Source of the DNA: Nocardioides sp. S5
GTDB taxonomy: Bacteria; Actinomycetota; Actinomycetes; Propionibacteriales; Nocardioidaceae
DNA: 64,000 nucleotides
Assembly (NCBI RefSeq): GCF_017310035.1
Contig: NZ_CP022296.1
Coordinates: 372,001 to 436,000 of the forward strand
Direction of reading: 5' to 3'
Numbering within the stretch: position 1 is the stretch's first letter; each line of letters starts with the position of its first letter. The translations under genes and the position numbers were made by a program. Under the pieces are notes generated by a model, which was not told where the DNA came from, ran no database searches, and was given only the letters and a program-made list of their open reading frames with translations. Below are positions 8,270-16,617 of this stretch, piece by piece.

Positions 8270-9445
8270 ATGAACGTCCTCGACTGGTGCCTGGTCGCAC
8301 TCGTGGGGATCTACGCGCTCTCGGGCTACTGGCAGGGCTTCATCACCGGCGCGGCGGCCACGGCCGGTCTGCTCATCGGTGGCCTGCTCGGCATCTGGGC
8401 GGCACCGCTCGCGCTCGGCGACGCGGCACCCTCGCTGTGGGTCTCGCTCGGCGCGCTCTTCATCGTCATCCTGTCGGCGTCGCTGGGCCAGGCGGTCTTC
8501 CAGTGGTTCGGCGCCCGGCTGCGCGACCGCATCACCTGGCAGCCGGTGCGCGCGCTCGACGCCGTGGGCGGGTCCGCGCTGAGCGCCGTCGCCGTGCTGC
8601 TCGTCGCGTGGGCGCTCGGCGTCGCTGTCTCCGGCACGCGCATCGGCGCGATCACGCCGCTGGTGCGTGACTCCGCCATCCTGGCCCGCGTCGACCAGAC
8701 GCTGCCGCCCGACTCCGGCAAGGTGCTGGCGACCTTCAACAACGTCGTCGGCACGACCTTCTTCCCGCGCTACCTCGAGCCCTTCGCCCCGGAGCGGATC
8801 GTCGCGGTCAAGCCCGGTGACCCGCGGATGCTCACCGACCCCGACGTGATGGCGGCCGAGACCAGCGTGGTGAAGGTCCGCGGCGCCAACGGCTGCGGCA
8901 GCGGCGTCGAGGGCACCGGCTTCTTCTACGCTCCCGGCCGGCTGATGACCAACGCCCACGTCGTCGCCGGCGTCACCCGTCCGGAGGTCGAGGTGGGCGG
9001 CTCGAGCGTCGTCGCCTCCGTCGTCCTCTACGACGCCGACCTCGACATCGCCGTGCTCTCGGTGCCCGACGTCGGCGTGCCGCAGCTCGCCTTCGACACC
9101 GAGGCCGAGCCGCGCGACCCGATCGCGGTGCTGGGCTATCCCGAGGACGGCCCCTACGACGTGCAGTCCGGCCGCATCCGCGCCGAGCAGCGGCTGCGCT
9201 CCCCGGACATCTACGGCGACGGCACCGTGATCCGCCAGGTCTACTCGCTGCGCGCACTCATCCGCCCCGGCAACTCGGGCGGCCCGATCGTCACCTCGGC
9301 CGGCGAGGTCGCGGGCCTCGTCTTCGCCGCATCCGTCAGCGACCGGGACACCGGCTACGCGCTGACCGCGAGCCAGGTCGCGGAGTCCGCGGCCGCCGGC
9401 GTCACCCGAGAGTCCCCGGTCGACACCGGCACCTGCGTGCGCTGA
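8270..9445 (+). CDS. marP: MarP-like membrane serine protease
   Basis: A 391-residue protein with four CvpA/colicin-V-production-like transmembrane helices (residues 1-125) followed by an extracytoplasmic trypsin-like domain. Catalytic residues are visible: His230 (TNAHVVAG), Asp259 (DLDIAVL), Ser336 (RPGNSGGP). The architecture and length match M. tuberculosis MarP (Rv3671c), a periplasmic protease needed for acid resistance and cell-wall hydrolase activation, and the nth-tlpA-nudix-marP order is the same as there. GAGGAG upstream of the ATG is the likely ribosome site. Confidence 0.92.
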   Translation: MNVLDWCLVALVGIYALSGYWQGFITGAAATAGLLIGGLLGIWAAPLALGDAAPSLWVSLGALFIVILSASLGQAVFQWFGARLRDRITWQPVRALDAVGGSALSAVAVLLVAWALGVAVSGTRIGAITPLVRDSAILARVDQTLPPDSGKVLATFNNVVGTTFFPRYLEPFAPERIVAVKPGDPRMLTDPDVMAAETSVVKVRGANGCGSGVEGTGFFYAPGRLMTNAHVVAGVTRPEVEVGGSSVVASVVLYDADLDIAVLSVPDVGVPQLAFDTEAEPRDPIAVLGYPEDGPYDVQSGRIRAEQRLRSPDIYGDGTVIRQVYSLRALIRPGNSGGPIVTSAGEVAGLVFAASVSDRDTGYALTASQVAESAAAGVTRESPVDTGTCVR

Positions 9446-9573
9446 GACGGCGTACGCCTCCGGGGCTGGCGGTGCGTGAGACAGCTTGCGGGCGCGCGGA
9501 ACCTGCGTCACTCACCGCCCGGTGCGGGCGGGATGTCGCGTCGCCGGCTGCTCGATCACCGAGGGGCCGAGCG

Positions 9574-9978
9574 TCAGCCGCGGCCCTTGAGCGCCGAGGG
9601 GATCTGCTTGCCCTGCTGGATCGCGCGCTCGGGTGCCTTGACCTGCTTGACCTGCTTGATGCCGACGAAGGCCAGCAGCGCGGCGATGAGGACGTAGAGG
9701 CCGAAGACGATCAGGAACGCCCAGTGCAGGTCGAGGCCGGCGCCGTTCCAGTGGATGAAGTAGGCGATCGCGACCGACAGCATGATCACCGCGAGCAGGC
9801 CGAGGAAGGCCGCGCCGGCGAAGAGGCCCAGGCCGAGGCCGCCGTGGCGGACGCTGACCTTGATCTCGCTCTTGGCGAGGGCGATCTCCTGGGAGATCAG
9901 GGTCGAGATGTCGCGCTGCGCGTCCATGACGAGCTTGCCGAGCGTCGGATCGGTGTCCTTGATCGGTTCGTGGGCCAT
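9574..9978 (-). CDS. Phage holin-3-like (putative actinobacterial holin-X) membrane protein
   Basis: A 134-residue protein with an N-terminal amphipathic segment (TLGKLVMDAQRDISTLISQEIALAKSEI) followed by two hydrophobic segments (about 48-75 and 83-108) and a basic tail. This is the PF07332 (phage holin family) pattern that is common and chromosomal in actinobacteria. Despite the name, no lysis role is established, and no phage genes surround it. AAGGA lies upstream of the ATG. Confidence 0.8.
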   Translation of the reverse strand: MAHEPIKDTDPTLGKLVMDAQRDISTLISQEIALAKSEIKVSVRHGGLGLGLFAGAAFLGLLAVIMLSVAIAYFIHWNGAGLDLHWAFLIVFGLYVLIAALLAFVGIKQVKQVKAPERAIQQGKQIPSALKGRG

Positions 9979-10017
9979 GTGTGGCGGTCCTTCGGTGAAC
10001 GCTCGGGGGCTGACGGC

Positions 10018-10047
10018 TGTGACCCTACCAACGGGTCCGACTAGACT
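10018..10047 (+). promoter_or_regulatory. Putative sigma-A-like promoter of nhaA
   Basis: TGTGAC (10018-10023) and TAGACT (10042-10047) are separated by 18 nt, a reasonable vegetative promoter, placing the transcript start about 85 nt upstream of the nhaA ATG. Confidence 0.35.
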
Positions 10048-10139
10048 GGGGCCTCAGGTGAGCCGGGAAGTCTGGTCGGCCCGTGACGTGTCGTCGCGGT
10101 GACAGTTCCCCGACGACCCCCGAAGGATGCGCCCCCCGC

Positions 10140-11555
10140 ATGGCCTCACGCCAGAACAGTCCCCACGACCCGGCTCCCGACGACGACCTCTGGGAGTCCG
10201 GGCCGGTCTACATCGCCAGCAACAAGCCGCTGGCCCGGCTGGTGGCGCGGCCGGTGCGCGAGTTCCTCCGGGTGGAGGCGGCCGGCTCGATCCTGCTGCT
10301 GCTCGCCGCGGCCACGGCCCTGATCTGGGCGAACAGCCCGTGGGCGTCGTCCTACGACGCGCTCTGGCACGCCCACCTCGTCATCGACGTCGGCCCGCTG
10401 CACCTCGACGAGTCGATCCAGCACTGGGTCAACGACGCGCTGATGGTGATCTTCTTCTTCGTCGTCGGCCTCGAGATCAAGTACGAGCTGGTCAACGGCG
10501 ACCTGCGCGATCCCAAGACCGCGGCGCTGCCGATCATCGCCGCGATCGGCGGCATGGTGGTGCCCGCCGGCCTCTACCTCGCGCTCAACCCGCCCGGCAG
10601 CGACGGCAGCGCCGGCTGGGGCATCCCGATGGCCACCGACATCGCCTTCGCGGTCGGTGTGCTCGGCGTGCTGGGCCGGCGGATCCCGTCCGCGGCACGG
10701 CTCTTCCTGCTGACGCTCGCGATCGTCGACGACATCGGCGCGATCCTGGTGATCGCAGTGTTCTACACCAGCGACCTCTCACTGACCTGGCTCGTGATCG
10801 CCCTCGGCCTGCTGGCGCTGATGGTCGTCGCCCGGCTGCTGCGGGTGTGGTCGGTCGTGGTCTACGCGATCCTCGGCGTGGGGGTCTGGTTCGCGCTGCT
10901 CGAGTCGGGCGTGCACGCCACCCTGGCCGGCGTCGCGATCGGCCTCCTCGCGCCGGCCAAGCCCCTGCTCAACGAGGCGGTGGCGCGGGGCTACGCCACC
11001 GACGCGCTGCGTGACCGCCACCTCAACCCCGACGAGCTGGCGCGGCTGCGCTTCCTGCTCAAGGAGTCGGTCTCGGTCGTGGAGCGCCTCATCAGCACGC
11101 TCCACCCGCTGTCGGCCTACGTCGTGCTCCCGATCTTCGCCCTGGCCAACGCCGGCGTCGAGCTGGGCGCGATCAGCAAGGTCTTCACCGAGCCGGTGGG
11201 CCTCGGCATCATCCTGGGCCTGGTCCTCGGCAAGCCGGTCGGCATCTTCCTGACGTCCTACCTCGCCGTACGCCTCGGCGTCGCGCGCCTGCCCGAGGGC
11301 ACCTCCTGGCCGATGCTGCTCGGCCTCGGCGCGGTCGCCGGCATCGGCTTCACCGTCTCGATCTTCATCGCCGGGCTGTCCTTCCCGGGTGCCGACCTGC
11401 TCACGGAGGAGGCGAAGATCGCGATCCTGCTGGCCTCCCTTTTCGCGGCGGTCGTGGGCATCGTCGTGCTGCTGGCCTCGACCAGCGGCGCGGCCGACGA
11501 CGAGGAGGACGAGGACGACGCGCTCGACGAGGACCGGGACACCGCCACGCCCTGA
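10140..11555 (+). CDS. nhaA: Na+/H+ antiporter NhaA
   Basis: A 471-residue integral membrane antiporter exchanging Na+ (or Li+) for protons. Conserved transport-site residues are visible: T166-D167 in MATDIAFAVG (E. coli T132/D133) and the essential D197-D198 pair in LAIVDDIGA (E. coli D163/D164). It is longer than E. coli NhaA (388) through about 40 hydrophilic N-terminal residues and an acidic Asp/Glu-rich C-terminal tail. The ATG at 10140 is chosen; an upstream in-frame start at 10083 would add sequence unlike the family. It is followed by a convergent membrane protein gene. Confidence 0.93.
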   Translation: MASRQNSPHDPAPDDDLWESGPVYIASNKPLARLVARPVREFLRVEAAGSILLLLAAATALIWANSPWASSYDALWHAHLVIDVGPLHLDESIQHWVNDALMVIFFFVVGLEIKYELVNGDLRDPKTAALPIIAAIGGMVVPAGLYLALNPPGSDGSAGWGIPMATDIAFAVGVLGVLGRRIPSAARLFLLTLAIVDDIGAILVIAVFYTSDLSLTWLVIALGLLALMVVARLLRVWSVVVYAILGVGVWFALLESGVHATLAGVAIGLLAPAKPLLNEAVARGYATDALRDRHLNPDELARLRFLLKESVSVVERLISTLHPLSAYVVLPIFALANAGVELGAISKVFTEPVGLGIILGLVLGKPVGIFLTSYLAVRLGVARLPEGTSWPMLLGLGAVAGIGFTVSIFIAGLSFPGADLLTEEAKIAILLASLFAAVVGIVVLLASTSGAADDEEDEDDALDEDRDTATP

Positions 11556-11624
11556 CGGTGGGCGGTCAGGCCGGCAGCCGTACGACGAAGCGGCAGCCGG
11601 CCACGCCCGAGCACGCGCGCCACC

Positions 11625-12035
11625 TCAGGCCTCCGTCCGGCGGGATCGGACCAGTCCGGCCACGGCGACCGCGGCGAGGGTGAGCAGGGTCAGCGCGAGC
11701 CACGTGGCGAGGTAGGGACGGTCGAGCAGCGTCGGGTTGTCGGCCCGGGCGCCGAACCTGCCCACCACCGGCACGGCCATCACCGACACGCCGCCCCACA
11801 CCACGAGGCCGAATGTGGCAGGCGCGTGCCACGGACGGGGCAGGACGCGACGGCCGAGGATCGAGGCGCCGATGACGACGCCGGCGACCAGCACGTCGTG
11901 CACGGCGACACCGGCGGCCAGCCACAGTGCGACCTCCGCGAGCTGGAGGAGGTCCTGCCGTGTCAGCGCCAGCCAGGCGCCGTACGCCCCGACGAGGACG
12001 CCGAGGCCGCCGACGGCCCAGCGGACCGCGCTCAT
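11625..12035 (-). CDS. Small integral membrane protein, last gene of the glycosyltransferase/Mo-oxidoreductase operon
   Basis: A 136-residue protein with four predicted membrane helices (about 4-22, 30-52, 68-88, 106-126) and a C-terminal basic tail. I do not recognise a family. The ATG overlaps the stop of the molybdopterin oxidoreductase by ATGA, so it is probably a membrane partner of that enzyme. Function unknown. Confidence 0.7.
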   Translation of the reverse strand: MSAVRWAVGGLGVLVGAYGAWLALTRQDLLQLAEVALWLAAGVAVHDVLVAGVVIGASILGRRVLPRPWHAPATFGLVVWGGVSVMAVPVVGRFGARADNPTLLDRPYLATWLALTLLTLAAVAVAGLVRSRRTEA

Positions 12036-13192
12036 GCGCCCACCTCCAGCGAGGCCAGCCACTTGGTCTGCAGCACGCCCGGACGGTTGGGCGCGATCAG
12101 CCGGCACGGGTGGCCGTGGTCGAGGGACAGCGGCTCGCCGGCGAGGTCGAGCGCGAGCAGGGTGCGGTCGTCGTCGGCGAAGGCGCCGGGCAGGACCGTG
12201 CGACGGAAGGCGCCGCTCTGCTGGAGCGAGGTGACCAGCACGTCGCGTCCACCCGTCGCGCCGGCCGCGGCGAGCACGTCTGAGATGCGTACGCCCGACC
12301 ACCGGCCCTGCGCGCTCCAGCCCTCCACGCAGGCGATCGGCAGGTCGACGGTGTGCTGCGGCAGCGCGCGGAGGTCGGCGAGCCCGAGGCGGGCGCGTAG
12401 GTCCCCGCCGATCACCACCTCGAGCGCCCAGCCGGGGTCGGCCGCAGTGGTGGTGACGCCGGCCGCGGCGGCGGTCTTGTTGATCGGCACGCCGCCGGGG
12501 CCCTCCCCGGTGCGCACGGCCAGCACGCTCACGCGGCGCAGCCACGGCACGGTGCCGCCCGCGGTGGCGAGGACCGCGACGCCGGCGGCCGCCCAGGTGG
12601 TGCGCAGCAGTGCGCGGCGCGAGACGGGGCCCGGCTCGACGGCGGTCGCCCGGTCGTGGGTGGTGTCGTCGACGTCGGCGCCGAGGGCGGCGCGGATCAC
12701 CGGGAGCTTGACCGCGATGTGCACCAGCAGGGCACCGATCGCGACCCAGGCGAGGGCGTAGTGGGTGGTGCGGAAGGAGAACTCGCGCCAGGGGTACCAC
12801 TGCGCGGCGTTGGCCAGCCCGGTCGCGAGCTGGAAGATCGATGCAGCCACGAGGACGGCGATCGACGCGCGCTCGAGCCCGACGGTGACGAGGCGTCGGC
12901 CGGCGCGGAGGTCGACGCGCTCGAAGAGGCGGGGGTAGACCACCCACAGCTTCACCAGCAGCAGCGGCACCGCGGCGCAGCCGGTCACGACGTGCAGGCC
13001 CTGGGTGGAGCGGTAGCCCCAGGCCGGCGAGGTGGGGAAGCCGATCGCGGGCGAGGGCAGCTGGGCCCAGTGGCTCACCAGGCCGGTGAGGAAGCAGGTG
13101 CCGAAGCTGATCCCGAGCCAGACGCCGACGCGTGCCGCGACGGCCGGGCTGCGGAGCCGCGAGGTGAAGTGCTCGGGGTGCGGGACCCTCAC
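12032..13192 (-). CDS. Membrane molybdopterin-dependent oxidoreductase (sulfite-oxidase fold)
   Basis: A 386-residue protein. The N-terminal half has about four transmembrane helices with several His residues (HWAQLPS, THYALAWVAIGALLVHIAV), resembling a cytochrome b561/ferric-reductase-like membrane domain. The C-terminal half, after RALLRTTWAAAG, is an oxidoreductase molybdopterin-binding domain (PF00174): DLPIACVEGWSAQGRWSGVRISDVLAAAG contains the Mo-ligand Cys of the sulfite oxidase/YedY family. Substrate unknown; protein or small-molecule sulfoxide reduction is one possibility for this fold. The GTG at 13192 overlaps the methyltransferase stop (GTGA). Confidence 0.82.
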   Translation of the reverse strand: MRVPHPEHFTSRLRSPAVAARVGVWLGISFGTCFLTGLVSHWAQLPSPAIGFPTSPAWGYRSTQGLHVVTGCAAVPLLLVKLWVVYPRLFERVDLRAGRRLVTVGLERASIAVLVAASIFQLATGLANAAQWYPWREFSFRTTHYALAWVAIGALLVHIAVKLPVIRAALGADVDDTTHDRATAVEPGPVSRRALLRTTWAAAGVAVLATAGGTVPWLRRVSVLAVRTGEGPGGVPINKTAAAAGVTTTAADPGWALEVVIGGDLRARLGLADLRALPQHTVDLPIACVEGWSAQGRWSGVRISDVLAAAGATGGRDVLVTSLQQSGAFRRTVLPGAFADDDRTLLALDLAGEPLSLDHGHPCRLIAPNRPGVLQTKWLASLEVGA

Positions 13193-13836
13193 GACGGGTC
13201 CACGAGCACCGCTGCCCAGCGTCCGCACCCGGCGAGCTCGTGCAGCGAGTGCACCACCAGGCCCGCGGCTACGGCGACGACGGCGACGTCGTCCGCGGCG
13301 ACCTGCGCCCAGCGGAAGGGCCGGCTGCGTGCGCCGGCGCCCTCGATGACCGTCCACCCCGACGTCGACCCCGTGCCGGGGGCGCTCACCTCGACGACGG
13401 CCCGCCCGCCGGGGTGGAGGAGCTCGCGCACCCGGCCGAGCAGCCGGCGCGGCTCGCCGCAGATGCCGACGTTGCCGTCGGCGAGCAGCACGCTGGACCA
13501 CCGGCCCTCGTCGGGCAGCGGCTCGAACAGGTCGGCGACGACCGCGTCCGCGCCGCGGCGTCGGGTCTGCGCCACGGCCTCGGCGACCAGGTCGACGCCG
13601 AGGGCCCGGTGGCCGCGGCGGGCGAGCTCCTGGGTGAGACGGCCGGGGCCGCAGCCGATGTCGAGCGTGGGACCGTGGCACAGGTCGAGCAGCGCGTGGT
13701 CGGCGGCGTCGGCCGGTCCGGTCCAGGACGTGACCGGCAGCGGCGTCAGGGTGTCGTCGGACGTGTGGACGACGTGGGTCGGCACCCCGCGGAGCGCGGA
13801 GGTGAAGACCTCGGTGAAGGACCGCTCGGCGGTCAC
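13189..13836 (-). CDS. Class I SAM-dependent methyltransferase
   Basis: A 215-residue methyltransferase. Motif I LDIGCGPGRL near residue 54, the acidic end of strand 2 ALGVDLVAEAV and the ADLFEPLP motif define the SAM pocket. The acceptor is unknown. Start GTG 13836 overlaps the DUF2064 stop by 4 nt and its own stop overlaps the oxidoreductase start, so it sits inside a tightly coupled five-gene operon. Confidence 0.85.
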   Translation of the reverse strand: MTAERSFTEVFTSALRGVPTHVVHTSDDTLTPLPVTSWTGPADAADHALLDLCHGPTLDIGCGPGRLTQELARRGHRALGVDLVAEAVAQTRRRGADAVVADLFEPLPDEGRWSSVLLADGNVGICGEPRRLLGRVRELLHPGGRAVVEVSAPGTGSTSGWTVIEGAGARSRPFRWAQVAADDVAVVAVAAGLVVHSLHELAGCGRWAAVLVDPS

Positions 13837-14501
13837 GGTGCCACCGTCGTGCGGTCGACCCACGCGCGCAGGGTGCGGGCGAAGTGGGTGTCGGGTGCTA
13901 GCCGGGCCACCTCGTGCGCGTCGTCGATCGTGTCGACGTCGCGGAGCCGGGCGGTCGCCCCCACGGTGTGGCCGGCCGCGAGGAGCGCGGCCCGGGTGTC
14001 GTCGTGCGTGGCGGCGGTGGACATCACGACCGTCGCCAGCGGGGCCGCGACGCGCGGGTCGCGGCGGGCCAGCACCCACCAGCCGCCGTCGGGCGCGGCC
14101 CCCAGGCAGGCGTCGTACGCCTCGAGGTCGCGGGCCGCGCCGAGCAGCAGGTCGGGCGTCAGGTGCGGGGTGTCCATGCCGACCTGGACGACCGGGCCGT
14201 GGCCGGCGTCCTCGTGCGCGGCGACGAGCCGCTCGGCGAAGGTGCGGCCGCGCTGGGGGGTGATCGTCCAGCCGCGGACTGCGTCGGCCAGCTCGGCGCC
14301 GCGTGCCCCGTCGGTGAGCTCGCCGGCCAGGGCCAGGTGGCCGCGCGCGCCCGGCGTCGCCTCGACGGCGGCGACCGTGTCGAGCAGCGCCGCGGCGGCG
14401 AGGTCGGCGGCGACGTCGTTGCCGGTGTGGGCGGCGAGCCGGGTCTTGGCGCGTCCGGCGACGGGCGCCTTGGCCATCACCAGGACGGTGAGGGTGCTCA
14501 C
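13833..14501 (-). CDS. DUF2064 / TIGR04282 GT-A fold transferase
   Basis: A 222-residue CofC/GT-A-like nucleotidyl or glycosyl transferase family protein (rSAM/selenodomain-associated transferase 1). Signature VMAKAPVAGRAKTRLA at residues 7-22 forms the nucleotide-binding loop, VGMDTPHL holds the metal aspartate, and APDGGWWVLA follows. The GTG at 14501 overlaps the GT2 stop by 4 nt. In family neighbourhoods it pairs with a second GT2-type transferase, exactly as here. Confidence 0.85.
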   Translation of the reverse strand: MSTLTVLVMAKAPVAGRAKTRLAAHTGNDVAADLAAAALLDTVAAVEATPGARGHLALAGELTDGARGAELADAVRGWTITPQRGRTFAERLVAAHEDAGHGPVVQVGMDTPHLTPDLLLGAARDLEAYDACLGAAPDGGWWVLARRDPRVAAPLATVVMSTAATHDDTRAALLAAGHTVGATARLRDVDTIDDAHEVARLAPDTHFARTLRAWVDRTTVAP

Positions 14502-15163
14502 GACAGCACCCGCCAGAAGTCGCGGGCCGTGCGCACGGTGCCGGTCACGGAGCCGGAGACCTTGGAGCGGGTGCCCTCGGCGCGGGGGTGGTAGTCGACG
14601 TCGTGCTCGGTGATCCGCCAGCCCGCGCGGGTCACGGCCTGGAGCAGCTCGACGGGGTAGCCGAAGCGGCGGTCCCGCAGGTCGAGGTCGAGCAGCGCCT
14701 GGCGCCGGCACACCCGCATCGGCGCGATGTCGTGGGCGTCCATCCCGATCGAGCGGCGCAGCCACGTCGCGATCAGGGCGTTGCCCAGCCGGGCGTGCCA
14801 CGGCCACACGCCGCGACCGGTGGGACGTCGCCGGCCGACGGACATGTCGGCGCGGCCCTCGCGCACGTCGGCGAGCAGGCGTCGCAGGTCGGTCGGGTCG
14901 AAGGAGCCGTCACCGTCCATGACCGCGACGTAGTCGTGGGTCGCGGCGAGCATCCCGGCGTGGACGGCGGAGCCGTAGCCCGGCGTCGGCTCCACGACGA
15001 CCCGCGCACCGAGGCCGGCGGCCACCTCCGCGGTGCCGTCGCGCGAGCCGTTGTCGACGACCACGACGGAGAACTCGGCCGGCACGCGGGCGAGCAGGGC
15101 GGCCAGCGCGGGGGCCTCGTCGCGGCACGGCAGCACCAGGTCGCAGACGGTGTCGTGGGTCAT
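14498..15163 (-). CDS. Family 2 glycosyltransferase
   Basis: A 221-residue GT-A glycosyltransferase of the dolichol-phosphate-mannose-synthase type. The N-terminal LVLPCRDEAPALAALL nucleotide loop, the VVVDNGSRDGT motif and the DxD equivalent VMDGDGSFDP are visible; VSGSVTGTVRTARDFW near the C-terminus resembles other small GT2 enzymes. It probably uses a nucleotide sugar and a lipid or metabolite acceptor. I use the ATG at 15163; a GTG at 15202 is an alternative start. First gene of the operon running down to 11625. Confidence 0.87.
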   Translation of the reverse strand: MTHDTVCDLVLPCRDEAPALAALLARVPAEFSVVVVDNGSRDGTAEVAAGLGARVVVEPTPGYGSAVHAGMLAATHDYVAVMDGDGSFDPTDLRRLLADVREGRADMSVGRRRPTGRGVWPWHARLGNALIATWLRRSIGMDAHDIAPMRVCRRQALLDLDLRDRRFGYPVELLQAVTRAGWRITEHDVDYHPRAEGTRSKVSGSVTGTVRTARDFWRVLS

Positions 15164-15263
15164 GTCGTCGAACGTAGCCAGCCGGGCGCAGCCCGTGCTC
15201 ACCCTTCGGCTTACGAAACTGTGACGTCGCGCCGCGGCCCGGGGGTCCCGCGCACGCGGCCCC

Positions 15264-15269
15264 TAGGCT
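15264..15269 (+). promoter_or_regulatory. Putative -10 box, leaderless GT-C-like gene
   Basis: TAGGCT ends 7 nt before the ATG at 15277; no ribosome-binding site is visible, suggesting a leaderless mRNA. It lies between divergent transcription units. Confidence 0.35.
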
Positions 15270-15276
15270 CGGCGGC

Positions 15277-16614
15277 ATGACCGAGGGGGGCACGTCCGCA
15301 CGCGTCGGCAGACGCGCCGCGATCGGCCTGTCCGTGGCGGCGCTGGTGCTGCTGGCGTCGTTCGTCGTCCCGCCGCTGACCGGCTGGGACGTCGATGCGC
15401 GCAGCGACATGCTGGGCGTGCCGCCGACCCACGGCTTCTGGCAGGCCAAGGTCGGCATCGGCACGCTGCCGGCGCTGCTCGTCGCCGGCCTCGGGGTGTG
15501 GCGCGCCGAGGCCTGGGCGCTGGCCTGGTCGTGGCGCCGCCTGCTGCTGACGGCGTACGTCGTCGCGCTGGTGTGGCTGGTCTCGCTCGCCCTCGTCGAC
15601 GGCTCCGCCGGGTTGACGCGGGTGATGACCAACGACACGGAGTACCTCGTCACGGCGCGCACGGTGTCCGACGTCCCGGCCCTGCTGGCGGGCTACGTCG
15701 AGCGGATCCCGCAGGCCCACCCGGACAACTGGCCGATCCACGTCGCCGGCCACCCGCCCGGCGCGCTGCTGTTCTTCGTGGGACTCGTCGCGGTCGGTCT
15801 CGGCAGCGACCTGGCGGCCGCGCTCGTGGTCTGCGCGGTGGCGGCCAGCATCCCGGTGGCGACCCTGCTGGCGCTGCGCGCGCTCGGCGCGGACCGGGGG
15901 GCGCGACTCGCCGCGCCCTTCCTGGTGCTGACCCCGGCGGCGGTGTTCCTGGCGGTGTCGGCGGACGCGGTCTTCGCCGCCCTCGGCGCCTGGGGGCTGG
16001 CCGCGCTGGCCGTGTCCGCGACGTCGACCTCGCGCGCGCGCCTCGTCGGCTGGGGCGTCGTGGCGGGGCTGCTGCTGGGCTGGTGCGTGATGAGCTCCTA
16101 CGGCCTGCCGCTGCTCGGCCTGCCTGCCCTGGCGGTGCTGTTCCTCGCCCGCTCGTGGTGGCCGCTGCCGGTCGCGGCGGGTGCCGCGCTGGTCGTGGTG
16201 CTGGGCTTCGCCGTCCTCGGCTTCGCGTGGTGGGAGGCCTACCCGGTGCTCGTCGACCGCTACTGGGACGGCATCGCCGCGACCCGCCCCGCGGCGTACT
16301 GGATGTGGGGGAACCTCGGGGCACTGCTCGTGTCGGGCGGCCCCCTGCTCGGCGCCGGCCTGGCGGTAGCGGCGCGCCGCCACGAGGGCGAGGCGCGCAC
16401 GCTCGCGGTGCTGGCGCTCGCCGGTGCGGCCGCGGTCGCGGCGGCGGACCTGAGCCGGATGTCGAAGGCCGAGGTCGAGCGGATCTGGCTGCCGTTCGTG
16501 CCGTGGCTGACCCTGTCGCTGGCGCTGCTGCCCGGCGGCTGGCGGCGCTGGGGGCTGGGGCTGCAGGTGCTCACCGCGCTGGCGGTGCAGCACCTGCTCT
16601 ACACGACCTGGTGA
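15277..16614 (+). CDS. GT-C-like polytopic membrane protein
   Basis: A 445-residue protein with roughly 11-12 hydrophobic helices. The extracellular loop after helix 3 carries TRVMTNDTEYLVTA and HPDNWPIHVAGHPPGALLFF, similar in layout to the first-loop acidic motif of GT-C glycosyltransferases (mannosyltransferases using polyprenyl-phosphate sugars). No close family is recognised by eye. Being divergent from the GT2 operon and convergent with an epimerase supports a role in surface glycan or glycolipid assembly, but this is inference. Confidence 0.7.
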   Translation: MTEGGTSARVGRRAAIGLSVAALVLLASFVVPPLTGWDVDARSDMLGVPPTHGFWQAKVGIGTLPALLVAGLGVWRAEAWALAWSWRRLLLTAYVVALVWLVSLALVDGSAGLTRVMTNDTEYLVTARTVSDVPALLAGYVERIPQAHPDNWPIHVAGHPPGALLFFVGLVAVGLGSDLAAALVVCAVAASIPVATLLALRALGADRGARLAAPFLVLTPAAVFLAVSADAVFAALGAWGLAALAVSATSTSRARLVGWGVVAGLLLGWCVMSSYGLPLLGLPALAVLFLARSWWPLPVAAGAALVVVLGFAVLGFAWWEAYPVLVDRYWDGIAATRPAAYWMWGNLGALLVSGGPLLGAGLAVAARRHEGEARTLAVLALAGAAAVAAADLSRMSKAEVERIWLPFVPWLTLSLALLPGGWRRWGLGLQVLTALAVQHLLYTTW

Positions 16615-16617
16615 TGC

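Noticed and set aside
9574..9978. Prophage remnant suggested by the holin-like gene
   Set aside because: No endolysin, integrase or structural phage genes nearby; this holin-like family is chromosomal in actinobacteria.
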